64,000 bases of DNA, from positions 235,540 to 299,539 of the forward strand of contig JAOQAK010000055.1 of NCBI GenBank assembly GCA_025963635.1, given 5' to 3'. Below, in pieces: positions 7,828-17,400 of this stretch. This DNA is from Ferruginibacter sp. GTDB taxonomy: Bacteria > Bacteroidota > Bacteroidia > Chitinophagales > Chitinophagaceae. How positions within the stretch are numbered: position 1 is the stretch's first letter; every line of letters starts with the position of its first letter. The notes beneath the pieces were generated by a model. It saw nothing but the letters and a program-made list of their open reading frames with translations. It did no database searches and was not told where the DNA came from. Made by a program: the position numbers and the translations under genes.

Positions 7828-10626
7828 TTAGTTAGATCCTTTTGATTTCCGGTAGTGATCTGTACGCATATCATCTACGTCATCCATATCAGGGCCCTTT
7901 TCAATTTTTCGCCAATCAATGGTACGATTGTATTTTTTCATTGCTTTCTCCACATCAAAGATCCGATCATCATGCCGTTCTAAAGTATAGGGAGTAAAAT
8001 CCGGTTTGCCGGTGAAAAAATCCTGCAGCAAAGATGCGGTAACATCATATTGATTTACATACGGTACACCCAGGATATTGTAGATGGTTTTAAGGATTGC
8101 GCCAAAGTTGGCATGCGTATGACTAACGTAACTCTTCTTTACATAGGGGCCCGCCATCATTAAAATGCTGCGATGTGCGTCAATATGATCTACACCGCCC
8201 TGGGGATCGTCTTCTGTGATAATCACCAGCATATTTTTCCAGTATTTGGTGCGGGAGAGAAAGTGCAGAATTCTACCTACTGCAAGATCATTGTCGGCAA
8301 TAAACGATTGAGGATAACTATACCCATCTTCGGGCCGAACGTGTGCGCCATGGTCGTTGGGTACCTGGATGGTAACTAAGGAGGGCATCAACTGCTTCCC
8401 TTTGATCCATTTTTTTGTAAATTCCCCTTCAAACTGGTCCATTCTGAACTGGTCAGGAATATTCATGTTAAAACCGGCATAGTTGTGACTCGTTCTTGTA
8501 AACAAGGCCTTTTGCATGGGCACCATTACACCGTGTGCTGCGCCTGTCGCGGTGTCCCTCCATCCTTCACGCACATGCGCCGTTTCGTTGGCTTCACCGA
8601 AATTGTAGAAATTTATTTTCTTTCTTTCCAATGCTTCCCACAAGCCGCCGATCTCTGCGTAATCTTCCGGATCCATACTCCCGGTAGAGCCCGGAAAGCG
8701 CCTGCCGGGAGCTTTGGAAAAAAGATTGGCCTTTTTACTTACGCTGGAATTCGCCTCAACCCATTCGTTGGGTATTACGCCCATCATCCAGTGATGGCCA
8801 TGTATGGAAGCATCACTGTCACAGTAAAAATTATCACTGAAAGAAAATTGCTTTGCAGCTTTATGATGATTGGGTGAAACCCGCACATTAGGAAATTTAT
8901 TTCGTAAAGAATCCGGTAGCGCATATTCGCTGTTTACACCAAATCTTGCCAATGTGCTATCTCCATTAGCATTTTTCAATTGCCCGAACATTTCATCATA
9001 GGTCCTGTTTTCCTTAGTAATGTACACTATGTATTTTATCGGGCTTCCACGCAAACCCGGCAGCGGTGGCAATGGATTTTTACTATCATCTTTTATAGCA
9101 GTACTTACAAAAGTATTGCTGATAGTTTGTTTTGTGTAAGCGGCCAAAGCTGCTGCTGAAGGTATTTTAACTTTTTGAAAACTGCCCAATTGTATGTCCC
9201 CGATATAAGTGCCTTGTGGCGGTGTAATAAATTCTGCTCCACCATTAGGCCCTGCTCCAAGACCACGACAGGTGATAATGTACATTTCTTTTTCGTCGGC
9301 AGATAATTGCACTCTTGTTGGTCCCCAACCAGTTGGTATCAGTCCCCTGGTGGCTTTGGTAGCAACATCAATCACCGCTACTGCATTAAAACCAAGCAAC
9401 GCCACGTACAATGTTTTTTCATCTTTGCTCAACGCAATTCCGAATGGCAGAAGGCCCCGGAATTTATCAATGCGCCGGTCAACTTTTATTTGAATAATTC
9501 CTGTTATTTTATGACGCTTATAATCGATGATGGAAATATTATCATTGGTTGCATTGGTGATGTAAGCAAAATGCTTACCCACTGCAATTGAATTAGGACT
9601 TGCGCCACCCACCACTTCCGCGTCTTCAATCATTTCACCCACCTGGAAACCTGTTTTAAATTTATCGATCACTTTATTCGATGCAAGGTCGATGGTAAAA
9701 ACACTCATGGCTTCGGGTGAATGCGGGCTTCCTACACCAGGGATTTTCTTTCCTTCGATTTCAGTGCCTTCGATAGATTCTTTGGTATTGTCGCCATAAG
9801 GATGATGAGGAATCAACATTGAATTATAATTTTCTTCAGTCATGTCTTCCACCAAAGGATAAGAATACATGCCAACATTGGCAATAAACGCCATTTTTTT
9901 ATCAGCGCTTAATGCCAACCCGAATGGCTGACGGCCTGCAGGTATGGAAGCGGTAATCTTTTTAGTGGATAGATCATACCGGACCATACGGAAATTTCCC
10001 CTGTCAAGGATCAGCAACTCATTATTATTTTCATTCAACAAAAGATCAGAGGTAAAGCTGTCATTAAAATCAGCCGAATCAACTTTTCCGTTAAGTGAAA
10101 TCGAATCAATACGCTGCAGCTTTTCAATGTCGTATACGATTACCGCACCATTGTCGCCTCCACTTAAATAAACTGTTTTTGAATCTTTGGCGAATGCCAC
10201 ACCCAGGAAAGAGCCATGGGGCAATGCTGTCGGAACAATATTATTGATTGTCGAATCCGGGGAAAACGGATTCACGTTCAGCGGCTCATGTGCAAGGGGT
10301 GAGTTCAGTTTACGTTCGTATCCCGGAACTCTTATATCTTTTAAAGTAGCCAGGTCGATGATAGTGAACACGCCATTGTGAAGTGTTACCGCTTTTTTTC
10401 CATCCGGCGAAATGGCCATGCCGAACGGATCATTTGTAATACGGATAAAATTACCGGCCGGTGAAAGCAACCTTCCGCTTGGAAGTACGGAAATTCCCTT
10501 TTCATTGATTGTGCAGAATTTGCTGATGCCGGGAACCTGTAAAATATTTACCTGCTTTTGCGCAGTTGCAATAATTGGAATTATAAAAAAAGAGATCAGG
10601 AACAACTGCTTTTTATGCATGGTCAT
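7828..10626 (-). CDS. YncE-like beta-propeller/phosphoesterase fusion protein
   Basis: A 932-residue secreted fusion. ATG at 10626 (MTMHKK) or 10620 (MHKKQLFLISFFIIPIIATAQ) gives the signal peptide; the longer open frame from 10698 adds residues unlike a signal. The first half holds YVTN/YncE-type seven-bladed propeller repeats (for example AYITNATNDNISIIDYKRH and KTLYVALLGFNAVAVIDVAT). From about residue 530 there is a phosphoesterase domain with ITKENRTYDEMFG, HHKAAKQFSFSDNFY, ITEDDPQGGVDHIDAHRS and HTHANFGAILKTIYNILG, typical of the PF04185 acid-phosphatase/phospholipase-C-like family. This two-domain layout is recurrent in Bacteroidota. Substrate unknown. It is divergent from the GH97 gene. 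Confidence 0.88.
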   Translation of the reverse strand: MTMHKKQLFLISFFIIPIIATAQKQVNILQVPGISKFCTINEKGISVLPSGRLLSPAGNFIRITNDPFGMAISPDGKKAVTLHNGVFTIIDLATLKDIRVPGYERKLNSPLAHEPLNVNPFSPDSTINNIVPTALPHGSFLGVAFAKDSKTVYLSGGDNGAVIVYDIEKLQRIDSISLNGKVDSADFNDSFTSDLLLNENNNELLILDRGNFRMVRYDLSTKKITASIPAGRQPFGLALSADKKMAFIANVGMYSYPLVEDMTEENYNSMLIPHHPYGDNTKESIEGTEIEGKKIPGVGSPHSPEAMSVFTIDLASNKVIDKFKTGFQVGEMIEDAEVVGGASPNSIAVGKHFAYITNATNDNISIIDYKRHKITGIIQIKVDRRIDKFRGLLPFGIALSKDEKTLYVALLGFNAVAVIDVATKATRGLIPTGWGPTRVQLSADEKEMYIITCRGLGAGPNGGAEFITPPQGTYIGDIQLGSFQKVKIPSAAALAAYTKQTISNTFVSTAIKDDSKNPLPPLPGLRGSPIKYIVYITKENRTYDEMFGQLKNANGDSTLARFGVNSEYALPDSLRNKFPNVRVSPNHHKAAKQFSFSDNFYCDSDASIHGHHWMMGVIPNEWVEANSSVSKKANLFSKAPGRRFPGSTGSMDPEDYAEIGGLWEALERKKINFYNFGEANETAHVREGWRDTATGAAHGVMVPMQKALFTRTSHNYAGFNMNIPDQFRMDQFEGEFTKKWIKGKQLMPSLVTIQVPNDHGAHVRPEDGYSYPQSFIADNDLAVGRILHFLSRTKYWKNMLVIITEDDPQGGVDHIDAHRSILMMAGPYVKKSYVSHTHANFGAILKTIYNILGVPYVNQYDVTASLLQDFFTGKPDFTPYTLERHDDRIFDVEKAMKKYNRTIDWRKIEKGPDMDDVDDMRTDHYRKSKGSN

Positions 10627-11022
10627 TAATTTGAAATATAATAGATTGTTGTCACAAAATTTTAAACCTATCTTTTTCTTCCTACTTTGTTTCAACAATA
10701 ACTGGCAGAAGTTCTACCTCAAAGAGAACATATTTGCGGCACCGGCGCGCTATTCTCTAGTGGCTATGCGTAAGCTTAATAAAAAAATAATGTTTAAAAT
10801 AATTACGGAACACCTGTTAAGGATTTTAACTCACCAGTAGTTTTAAAAATCAACAATTTACAATAAATCTCATTGCAATATTAAAATACAAGGCTGGCTT
10901 ATGTTTTCATTACGACTAGCCCGGGTTGACGGCTCACTTGTATAGTTTATCCATACATGGGCGATTAGTTTTAAGGCGCATAAGAAGCTTCATCAAATTA
11001 CTTCTTACTTTTAGAAAAATAT
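10627..11022. other. Divergent intergenic region
   Basis: About 400 bases between the divergent phosphoesterase and GH97 genes. It must hold both promoters, but I could not pick a convincing TAnnTTTG element or operator. No gene, RNA or strong inverted repeat was seen. Confidence 0.4.
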
Positions 11023-11065
11023 ATGAATCATAATTCTTAACAGGAAGTTTTTTCTATTATTATTA

Positions 11066-13048
11066 TTGGTTGCTGTTTACTTCAGTGGCTGGAGTACTGA
11101 TACCCTGAGCGTAAAATCGCCGAATAGAAAGATAGGTTTGAGTGTATGGATGGGTAAGCAACTTACCTACCAGCTAAGCTACGATGAAAAGATTATCCTT
11201 GAACCATCATTGATCGACCTGGTGCTGGCAGACGGCCGGGATTTATCACGGAATGCTTTTATTAAGTCGCATACTCTCAAAAAAATTAACGTCCAGATTG
11301 TTTCACCGGTGCCGGAAAAAAGAAAAATCATCCCTGATATTTATACTGAATTATCCATAATTTTCAAGCACCCATTCGAGGTTCAATTTAGAGTTTATGA
11401 TGACGGAGTAGCATATAGGATGCTGACAAAATATAAAGACTCCATCATTGTTAAAAACGAGGTGGCGGAATTTAATTTTCCTGGCCAGCCTTTGGCTTAT
11501 TTTCCTGAAATACCTAAAAAAGATAGTGGCGATATGTTTCAAACAAGTTTCGAAGACCTCTATCTTTTAAAAAAAATCAGCGCATTCCCGGCTAGTTCTT
11601 TATCCTATACTCCTGTGTTGGTAGTGCCGGAAACGGCTCCGAAAATTGCGATTACCGAATCAGACCTGGAAGAATACCCTGGGATGTTTTTAGCCGGTAC
11701 GGGGCTGTCATCACTAAAAGGGATCTTCGCCGGGTACCCGTTGCAGGAAGAAATTGCCTGGGATGTATACTCCCAGAAAAGAGTCACCAGGCATGCGGAT
11801 TATCTTGCAAGAACCATCGGAACAAGAACATTCCCTTGGCGGGTATTGATTATCGGCCCGAAAGACAAAGACCTCCCTTCCAATGACCTTGTTTACAGGC
11901 TGGCTGCGCCTTCGCGGGTGCCGGATGTTTCCTGGATAAAGCCAGGGAACATTACCGATGAATGGATTACCGATATCAATCTCTTTAATGTGCCCTTTGT
12001 GGCTGGCAGAAATACTGCTTCTTATAAATACTATATTGATTTTGCAAAGCGATTTGGATTTAAGCACATCATGATGGACGCGGGGTGGAGTGATAATAAT
12101 GACCTGTACAAGATCATCCCCGAAATAAATATGGACACCCTGGTTGCGTATGCAAAAGAAAAAGGCGTCAAGATTGCCCTGTGGACACTAGCGCTTACAC
12201 TTGACCGGCAGCTAGACAGTGCGATGGCACTTTTCAACAAATGGGATATAGATTTTATTATGACGGACTTTATAGACCGCGATGACCAGCTTTCAGTTGA
12301 GTTACATCACCGCATTGCAAAGAAATGCGCTGCACATAAGATCATGATCATGTTTCACGGATCTTATCCACCAAAAGGATTTAACAGAACTTATCCTAAT
12401 GCAGTTGCAAGAGAATCTGTACTGGGTTCCGAGTACAATATATGGAGCACCAAGGTAACTCCGCCCCATGATGTGCTACTCCCCTTTACAAGGATGCTGG
12501 CCGGTTCAATGGATTATGAACCCGGCATGTTAAACAATGCCAATAAAAAAAGCTTTCGGATGATTGAAGGCAATGTGATGAGTTCCGGTACCAGGGCTCA
12601 CCAGGCTGCAATGCTGGTTATTTATGATAGCCCCATCCAGTTCTTTGCAGGTAATCCTTCGCAGGGACTTACCGAGCCTGCGTTCATGGAGTTATGGGGC
12701 AGCATTCCCACTACCTGGGATGAAACAATTATCCTCCAGGCCAAAGTGGGAGAATACATTATTACCGCCCGAAAAAATGGGCCCGATTGGTTTCTCGGTG
12801 GGTTAACAGACTGGAGCAAAAGAGACCTAAAAATCAAATTCGATTTCATTGAAGAAGGAAACTATAAAGCAACCATTTGCAGGGATGGCATGAATGCTGA
12901 CCGCTATGCAGCAGATTATATCCTTGAAAGCTTTCCCGTGAAAAAAAACGATGAATATTCAATTCATCTTGCTGAAGGAGGTGGCTTTTTGTTGAAACTG
13001 GAGAAAAGAAAAAAAATGATAATGCTCTTTAGTAGCCCGCTGCCTTAG
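11066..13048 (+). CDS. GH97 glycoside hydrolase; start probably frameshifted
   Basis: A GH97 enzyme (alpha-glucosidase or alpha-galactosidase family, as SusB). Landmarks: N-terminal sandwich (EVQFRVYDDGVAYRM), TIM barrel from about residue 290 (FGFKHIMMDAGW, MTDFIDRDDQLSVE), MFHGSYPPKGFNRTYPN, ARESVLGSEYN and the C-terminal GGLTDWSKRDLKIKFDF. The reading frame has no ATG at its beginning; 11066 is a TTG inside the signal peptide. In frame upstream the sequence reads NRKFFLLLLLVAVYFSG, and an ATG at 11023 (MNHNS) is one base out of frame, so a one-base insertion near 11035-11038 probably broke the start. Otherwise the gene is full length (about 660 residues). Retaining or inverting mechanism was not resolved. 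Confidence 0.85.
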   Translation: MVAVYFSGWSTDTLSVKSPNRKIGLSVWMGKQLTYQLSYDEKIILEPSLIDLVLADGRDLSRNAFIKSHTLKKINVQIVSPVPEKRKIIPDIYTELSIIFKHPFEVQFRVYDDGVAYRMLTKYKDSIIVKNEVAEFNFPGQPLAYFPEIPKKDSGDMFQTSFEDLYLLKKISAFPASSLSYTPVLVVPETAPKIAITESDLEEYPGMFLAGTGLSSLKGIFAGYPLQEEIAWDVYSQKRVTRHADYLARTIGTRTFPWRVLIIGPKDKDLPSNDLVYRLAAPSRVPDVSWIKPGNITDEWITDINLFNVPFVAGRNTASYKYYIDFAKRFGFKHIMMDAGWSDNNDLYKIIPEINMDTLVAYAKEKGVKIALWTLALTLDRQLDSAMALFNKWDIDFIMTDFIDRDDQLSVELHHRIAKKCAAHKIMIMFHGSYPPKGFNRTYPNAVARESVLGSEYNIWSTKVTPPHDVLLPFTRMLAGSMDYEPGMLNNANKKSFRMIEGNVMSSGTRAHQAAMLVIYDSPIQFFAGNPSQGLTEPAFMELWGSIPTTWDETIILQAKVGEYIITARKNGPDWFLGGLTDWSKRDLKIKFDFIEEGNYKATICRDGMNADRYAADYILESFPVKKNDEYSIHLAEGGGFLLKLEKRKKMIMLFSSPLP

Positions 13049-13105
13049 TTTACTAAAGCGAAGAGTCGCGGATAATGCTTATTAATTTGTTGTTTATCAC
13101 CAGGT

Positions 13106-13666
13106 CTATTGTTTTTGCATTCTGGTTGAAGGCAGTGTCAGCATCCGCTCGACAACCGGATCGCAGAGCTTTACTCCCGCTCCGATTACTGCATACAGAT
13201 CGCCCGTTTCATTCACGAAGAACTTCTGACCTGCTCCCCGTGCATCACTATTAAACTGATGATTATTATCCCTGGTAGTAAGCCATTGAAAGAGTACGGA
13301 TTGCTCCCTGGCGGAGGAATTTTTCATTATCAACCCTTCAGTGATCAGGAAACCGGAATTGCTGCCTCTATACAGATCTCTTACCTTTTTTTCATTTCCT
13401 TTTTTAAAGCCGTTTTCTTCCGATACAATACCGATTATTACCAGGCAACTGTCATGCCTTTTTTGCAAATCTTTTAAGGCGCCCGCTGAGATCGTCGCAT
13501 CGTCAGCAGATAGCGGCAAAACAACAAATAATATCTTCTTTCCACGATATTCGTTCAGCTCTATTTTATTGCCCTCTATGGTGTTGATTGAAATGTTATA
13601 AATTTCAATCAATTGTTTAAAAGAAAATAAGCAGGCAAAGAAAACACAAACAATAAAGTACTTCAT
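13106..13666 (-). CDS. Glutathione-peroxidase-like thioredoxin-fold protein lacking the catalytic Cys
   Basis: A 186-residue protein with a short signal or membrane start (MKYFIVCVFFACLFSF), so probably exported. The middle follows the glutathione-peroxidase layout: GNKIELNEYRGKKILFVVLPLS, then LKDLQKRHDSCLVIIGI, and the C-terminal block FQWLTTRDNNHQFNSDARG followed by GQKFFVNETGDLYAVIG. In active family members the loop after the first strand carries a catalytic Cys or Sec (SKCG-like); here it reads LPLSADDATI with no Cys. It may have lost peroxidase activity, or it is a divergent redoxin. It is convergent with GH97. Confidence 0.7.
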   Translation of the reverse strand: MKYFIVCVFFACLFSFKQLIEIYNISINTIEGNKIELNEYRGKKILFVVLPLSADDATISAGALKDLQKRHDSCLVIIGIVSEENGFKKGNEKKVRDLYRGSNSGFLITEGLIMKNSSAREQSVLFQWLTTRDNNHQFNSDARGAGQKFFVNETGDLYAVIGAGVKLCDPVVERMLTLPSTRMQKQ

Positions 13667-14496
13667 AATAAATTCAATGTATTTGTACCACCAATAGAGT
13701 TGCGTTGCTGATTTGACGGTACCTCATCAGAACGGATATATAATATCCATGTATATCTTCCCACGACGCATAACTGAAATTAATTCAAAGGCGTATCGGC
13801 TGCTTTATCATGAGTAACTATTGGTACGGATATTAAGCGAACTTAAACTGAAGGGCCGGTAAACCGTATACCCTAAAGAGGGTATGCCGCTGAATGGCTT
13901 ACTAAATCCCTCCATGCATTGCCTTTCAAAAAACCAGACAGTAATTACCACAAAACAAATGAGTGTATTTACTTTCATTTTACAGTATTATTGCAACGTA
14001 AAAATTTAAGATAGTAGTACCCTTTACAGCATTGGCCATTGAGTTTGATCGCTTGAAGTCATGATCAATCAGTTAACAAATCATGGCTGTCCTCAACTTG
14101 GAATTAGTAAAAAACGCGCTATTCAAAAATCCCAAGGTTTGCCGGCGCATACCAATTATTAAATTGAGGTTAGTTCATACAAACCCAGGCTATCAAATAC
14201 CAAAAATTTAATTATGAATTACAAAAATTAGTTTCTATTTTGGTTCAGCAATTTCAAAGTTTCAATAAAAGGAATATACGGGAGTCACCATTCTCATTCA
14301 GCTACCCGGCTGCCTAATTTGGAAATGAAATATTTTCTGCTACCAGGCGCAAAGAATCTATTCAATTTATCCCCAGCAATCGTCAATACAAGGAGAAGTG
14401 CGAAAGTCTATTCCTACTATGAGGTAGCAAGATTCAAAGTAAAGAAACCTGCTTTTTAAAAGTGTAAACATTTATTTGTTTGCCCAAAAATACATT
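13667..14496. other. 830-bp gene-poor spacer upstream of the giant gene pair
   Basis: No family was recognised on either strand. It separates the divergent redoxin-like gene from the giant plus-strand pair and so should contain the promoter of that operon. I found no perfect TAnnTTTG element. The only small frame that could matter is a 44-codon one at 14325-14459. The length is unusual beside the short gaps elsewhere in the window. Confidence 0.5.
14325..14459 (+). CDS. Possible 44-residue small protein ahead of the giant genes
   Basis: An ATG frame (MKYFLLPGAKNLFNLSPAIV...) ends with TAA 37 bases before the start of the 1830-residue gene. It is basic, with no recognisable domain or clear signal peptide. 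The only support is its position and closeness to the operon. It may be chance. Confidence 0.2.
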   Translation: MKYFLLPGAKNLFNLSPAIVNTRRSAKVYSYYEVARFKVKKPAF

Positions 14497-17400
14497 ATGG
14501 ATGAACTTCTTCTTTTACAACAATTGAAACAAGTTACAGGCGAGCTCCAAACAGCTACAAAACGCCAAAATGAAGATATAAAAAGGCTTGAACGAAAACT
14601 TGCCGAGCAAATTATTCACAACCCAGGCTTTACAATTTCGGGCAGTAATTTACACCAGGCTGGTATTGAGACGGCATTAGATGAGTCAACAGAGCCACTT
14701 GCCCATATCCATGATCTTCTGGAAGATCCCACTACAAAAACCATTGCTCCTGCTTTGGCATTCCGCAGGGAAACCTCGATGCGCAACAACCTTCTTGGCA
14801 ACTCTGTAGCTGAATGGGCAACCGGCCTTGCTCCGAACGAAACTATAGGCCCTTTCATAGACAAAAACGGCCTGGAGTTTTACTTTGATTTTTTCTTCTC
14901 AGTACACATGATCCGGCTTTTTATTTCAGGCCTCCCCTATCCTGTTTTGCTGGTACCTATCCGGGGTATACTTACTGCAAAGAAGAATTACAAAATCTCC
15001 GCAGGAAGCGTATGGATCGCTTCAAATTTTATCACCCGGAAAAGTGCCCAGGCAGGCTATTACACAGGCCTGAAAGTGAAAGGCGGAGTCCTTGATTTTG
15101 ATCTGAATACAACTGTAACGGGTGCGGACTTATATTCTGCTCCGGCAACAATGGTAAAGCTTCATCTTGATCTTGACCAAAACATTATCAACAACGCATC
15201 CACCGAAGCGGGCTTTGATGCCACAAAGGCCGAAGTGCTTCTCCCGGAAATATTAGACTTCGAATTTAATCTTACAAGCAGCAAGTTTACACCCGGTGAC
15301 GCACATTCTACCATCTTCGGCTGCAAAACAGAACTCCACTTTCAACATGGAAAGCCCGAATGGCAGCCTCTTTTGCAACAAATCCTGGTGCCGTATGAGG
15401 TAACTTCTTCCGAGCGCCAACCCAATCATTTCAGGGTGCATACATCTCTTTCACAACTGGCAACCGTTTCCTCCTCCTCAATTATTTTACCTGCCAGTGG
15501 CTGGTTGTTGCCTGCGGCAAAAATTGATCCGCTGCTATTAGGGAATGCTGCGGGAACCGGTGCAATTTGTATCCATCTAAAAACTGGCTTGAAAGCATCC
15601 TGGAAAGGGCTAAAAGGAGGCGCCTGCAATCTAAACGACCCCTTTATTATTTCTGAACCGGGTATGCTGTCGGTCATTGATTTTGCGGCCGATAATATCT
15701 ATGGAAAACAACAATGGAAACTCTGGAAAAATAATCATCATTCCGAACATCATTCTGAAATAAACATCGGCCTCGCTGCCAGCTTTCCGTTTGTATTTAT
15801 AAGTAATTCGAACGGCAGCGAGATCGTAAGTTTTCTGTGTAATTTCAAAGCAGCGCTTGACCGGCCCGTTGCATCCAATGGAGCTCCTTTCAGAATTGAA
15901 TCTGCCATTGCACTCGCCATGATCAGCCAAACGGCGAAGGTTTTTAAAGCAATGCTGCTGGATACCAATTTGTGGTTCGATATCAAAGCCGATGGATCCA
16001 CTGTAACGAACCCTGAAGGATATAAAAAATATTCTATTGCATTGCGCAATATGCTTTTCAATACTACAGCGCCCTACAGCTTCTTCATCCTGGGAACGCT
16101 CCAGGGCGACGACCAGCTGATCAACGGGTTGGTGAATACGAAATTTGGCATTTCACTTCTTTTACCCACCTTGCCCGATCCATACGTTTCAAACTACAAA
16201 CCGAACTTACGGCAAAGAGGTACCTATTCGATCGGAAATATTCAACTTGCGCTTGCGGCATTTATTAAATGGACCGATCCTGCTGCTGCAACTTTATACT
16301 TTGATTTCTCTAATTACGATTATCCCTATCTACCCCCCGAACCACCTAAAACCGATGAGCTTAAGCAAATCGAAATAATGCCCGGGACCAATTTAAAAGT
16401 GAAAAATTTTCGCACCGCAGGTACAAGCTTTGGGATAAATTTATTAGCCGAAGAAAATTTTGCTGCGCCTTCATTTGCACTCAATAACATTCTACAACCA
16501 GCTGCCCGTACAACCACTATTTCATTGCAAACAAACCTGAGAAAACTTATCCGCACCACAATCGACACCGGTCAACTTGCGAGCTATATTGGAACAATCG
16601 AACAAAACAAAGCTATCCCCAAGGCCGCACCTGATTTTGGAGCGATTGTTAAAAATGCTTTTGATGCAGCACTGCAGGTGCTCGACCGGCCAGTCGAAAC
16701 GGCAATGTTTAAATCAGTGATGGTTGATGAAAAAACAGTTCCCGATGCCGACAGATTATCTTCCATCTCCAACAACGATTTTTTTACATTGCTGGATGTG
16801 TCAAGCAGGGCAGACCAGTTTGGTGTTAGTCTTGGAAATCCAATTCGTGTTCACAGGGATGATAATGGCGAATACAATTTACGTACCGACGAAACTGCTG
16901 CCATGTCTTCATCCGGATTGAATCTGCCTTTCGGTATTTCCAACCTCGATGTTGTTTCAACCGGCACAAGATTGCGTGCCGTAACCCTACCCCAAATTTC
17001 CTGGGAACCCGTACTCAATAGCGCACTCGAAAAAGCCGCTCCACCACCATTTGAAGCCATTGCCGATTTGCTCAGGAAAACGATTCGGTTGATTTCAGAC
17101 CTGGCCATTTCGTCACTCCCGGCAACTCCATGGGCGGGTTATGAATCCATCATCGATACGATTGTAAACGGCTATATCACCATTCTACAAACACAGAAAG
17201 ATACCATCACCGTTTTACCGGGACTAATGGTATATGACAACGATGGTGTGGCTACAAGATTTTCTTCCGAAAGTCCATACATGATGCCCATCGCACCCAT
17301 ACCGGTTACAAAACATTTTATAAAAGAATACCATGATAAATTAGTGCCCCGGAAACTACATGCGTCCTTTACACTACCGTTTGGTTTGCTTGCAAAGGCA

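Noticed and set aside
14476..14496. TTG at 14476 as start of the giant gene
   Set aside because: The ATG at 14497 is a normal start, and the seven extra residues add nothing recognisable.
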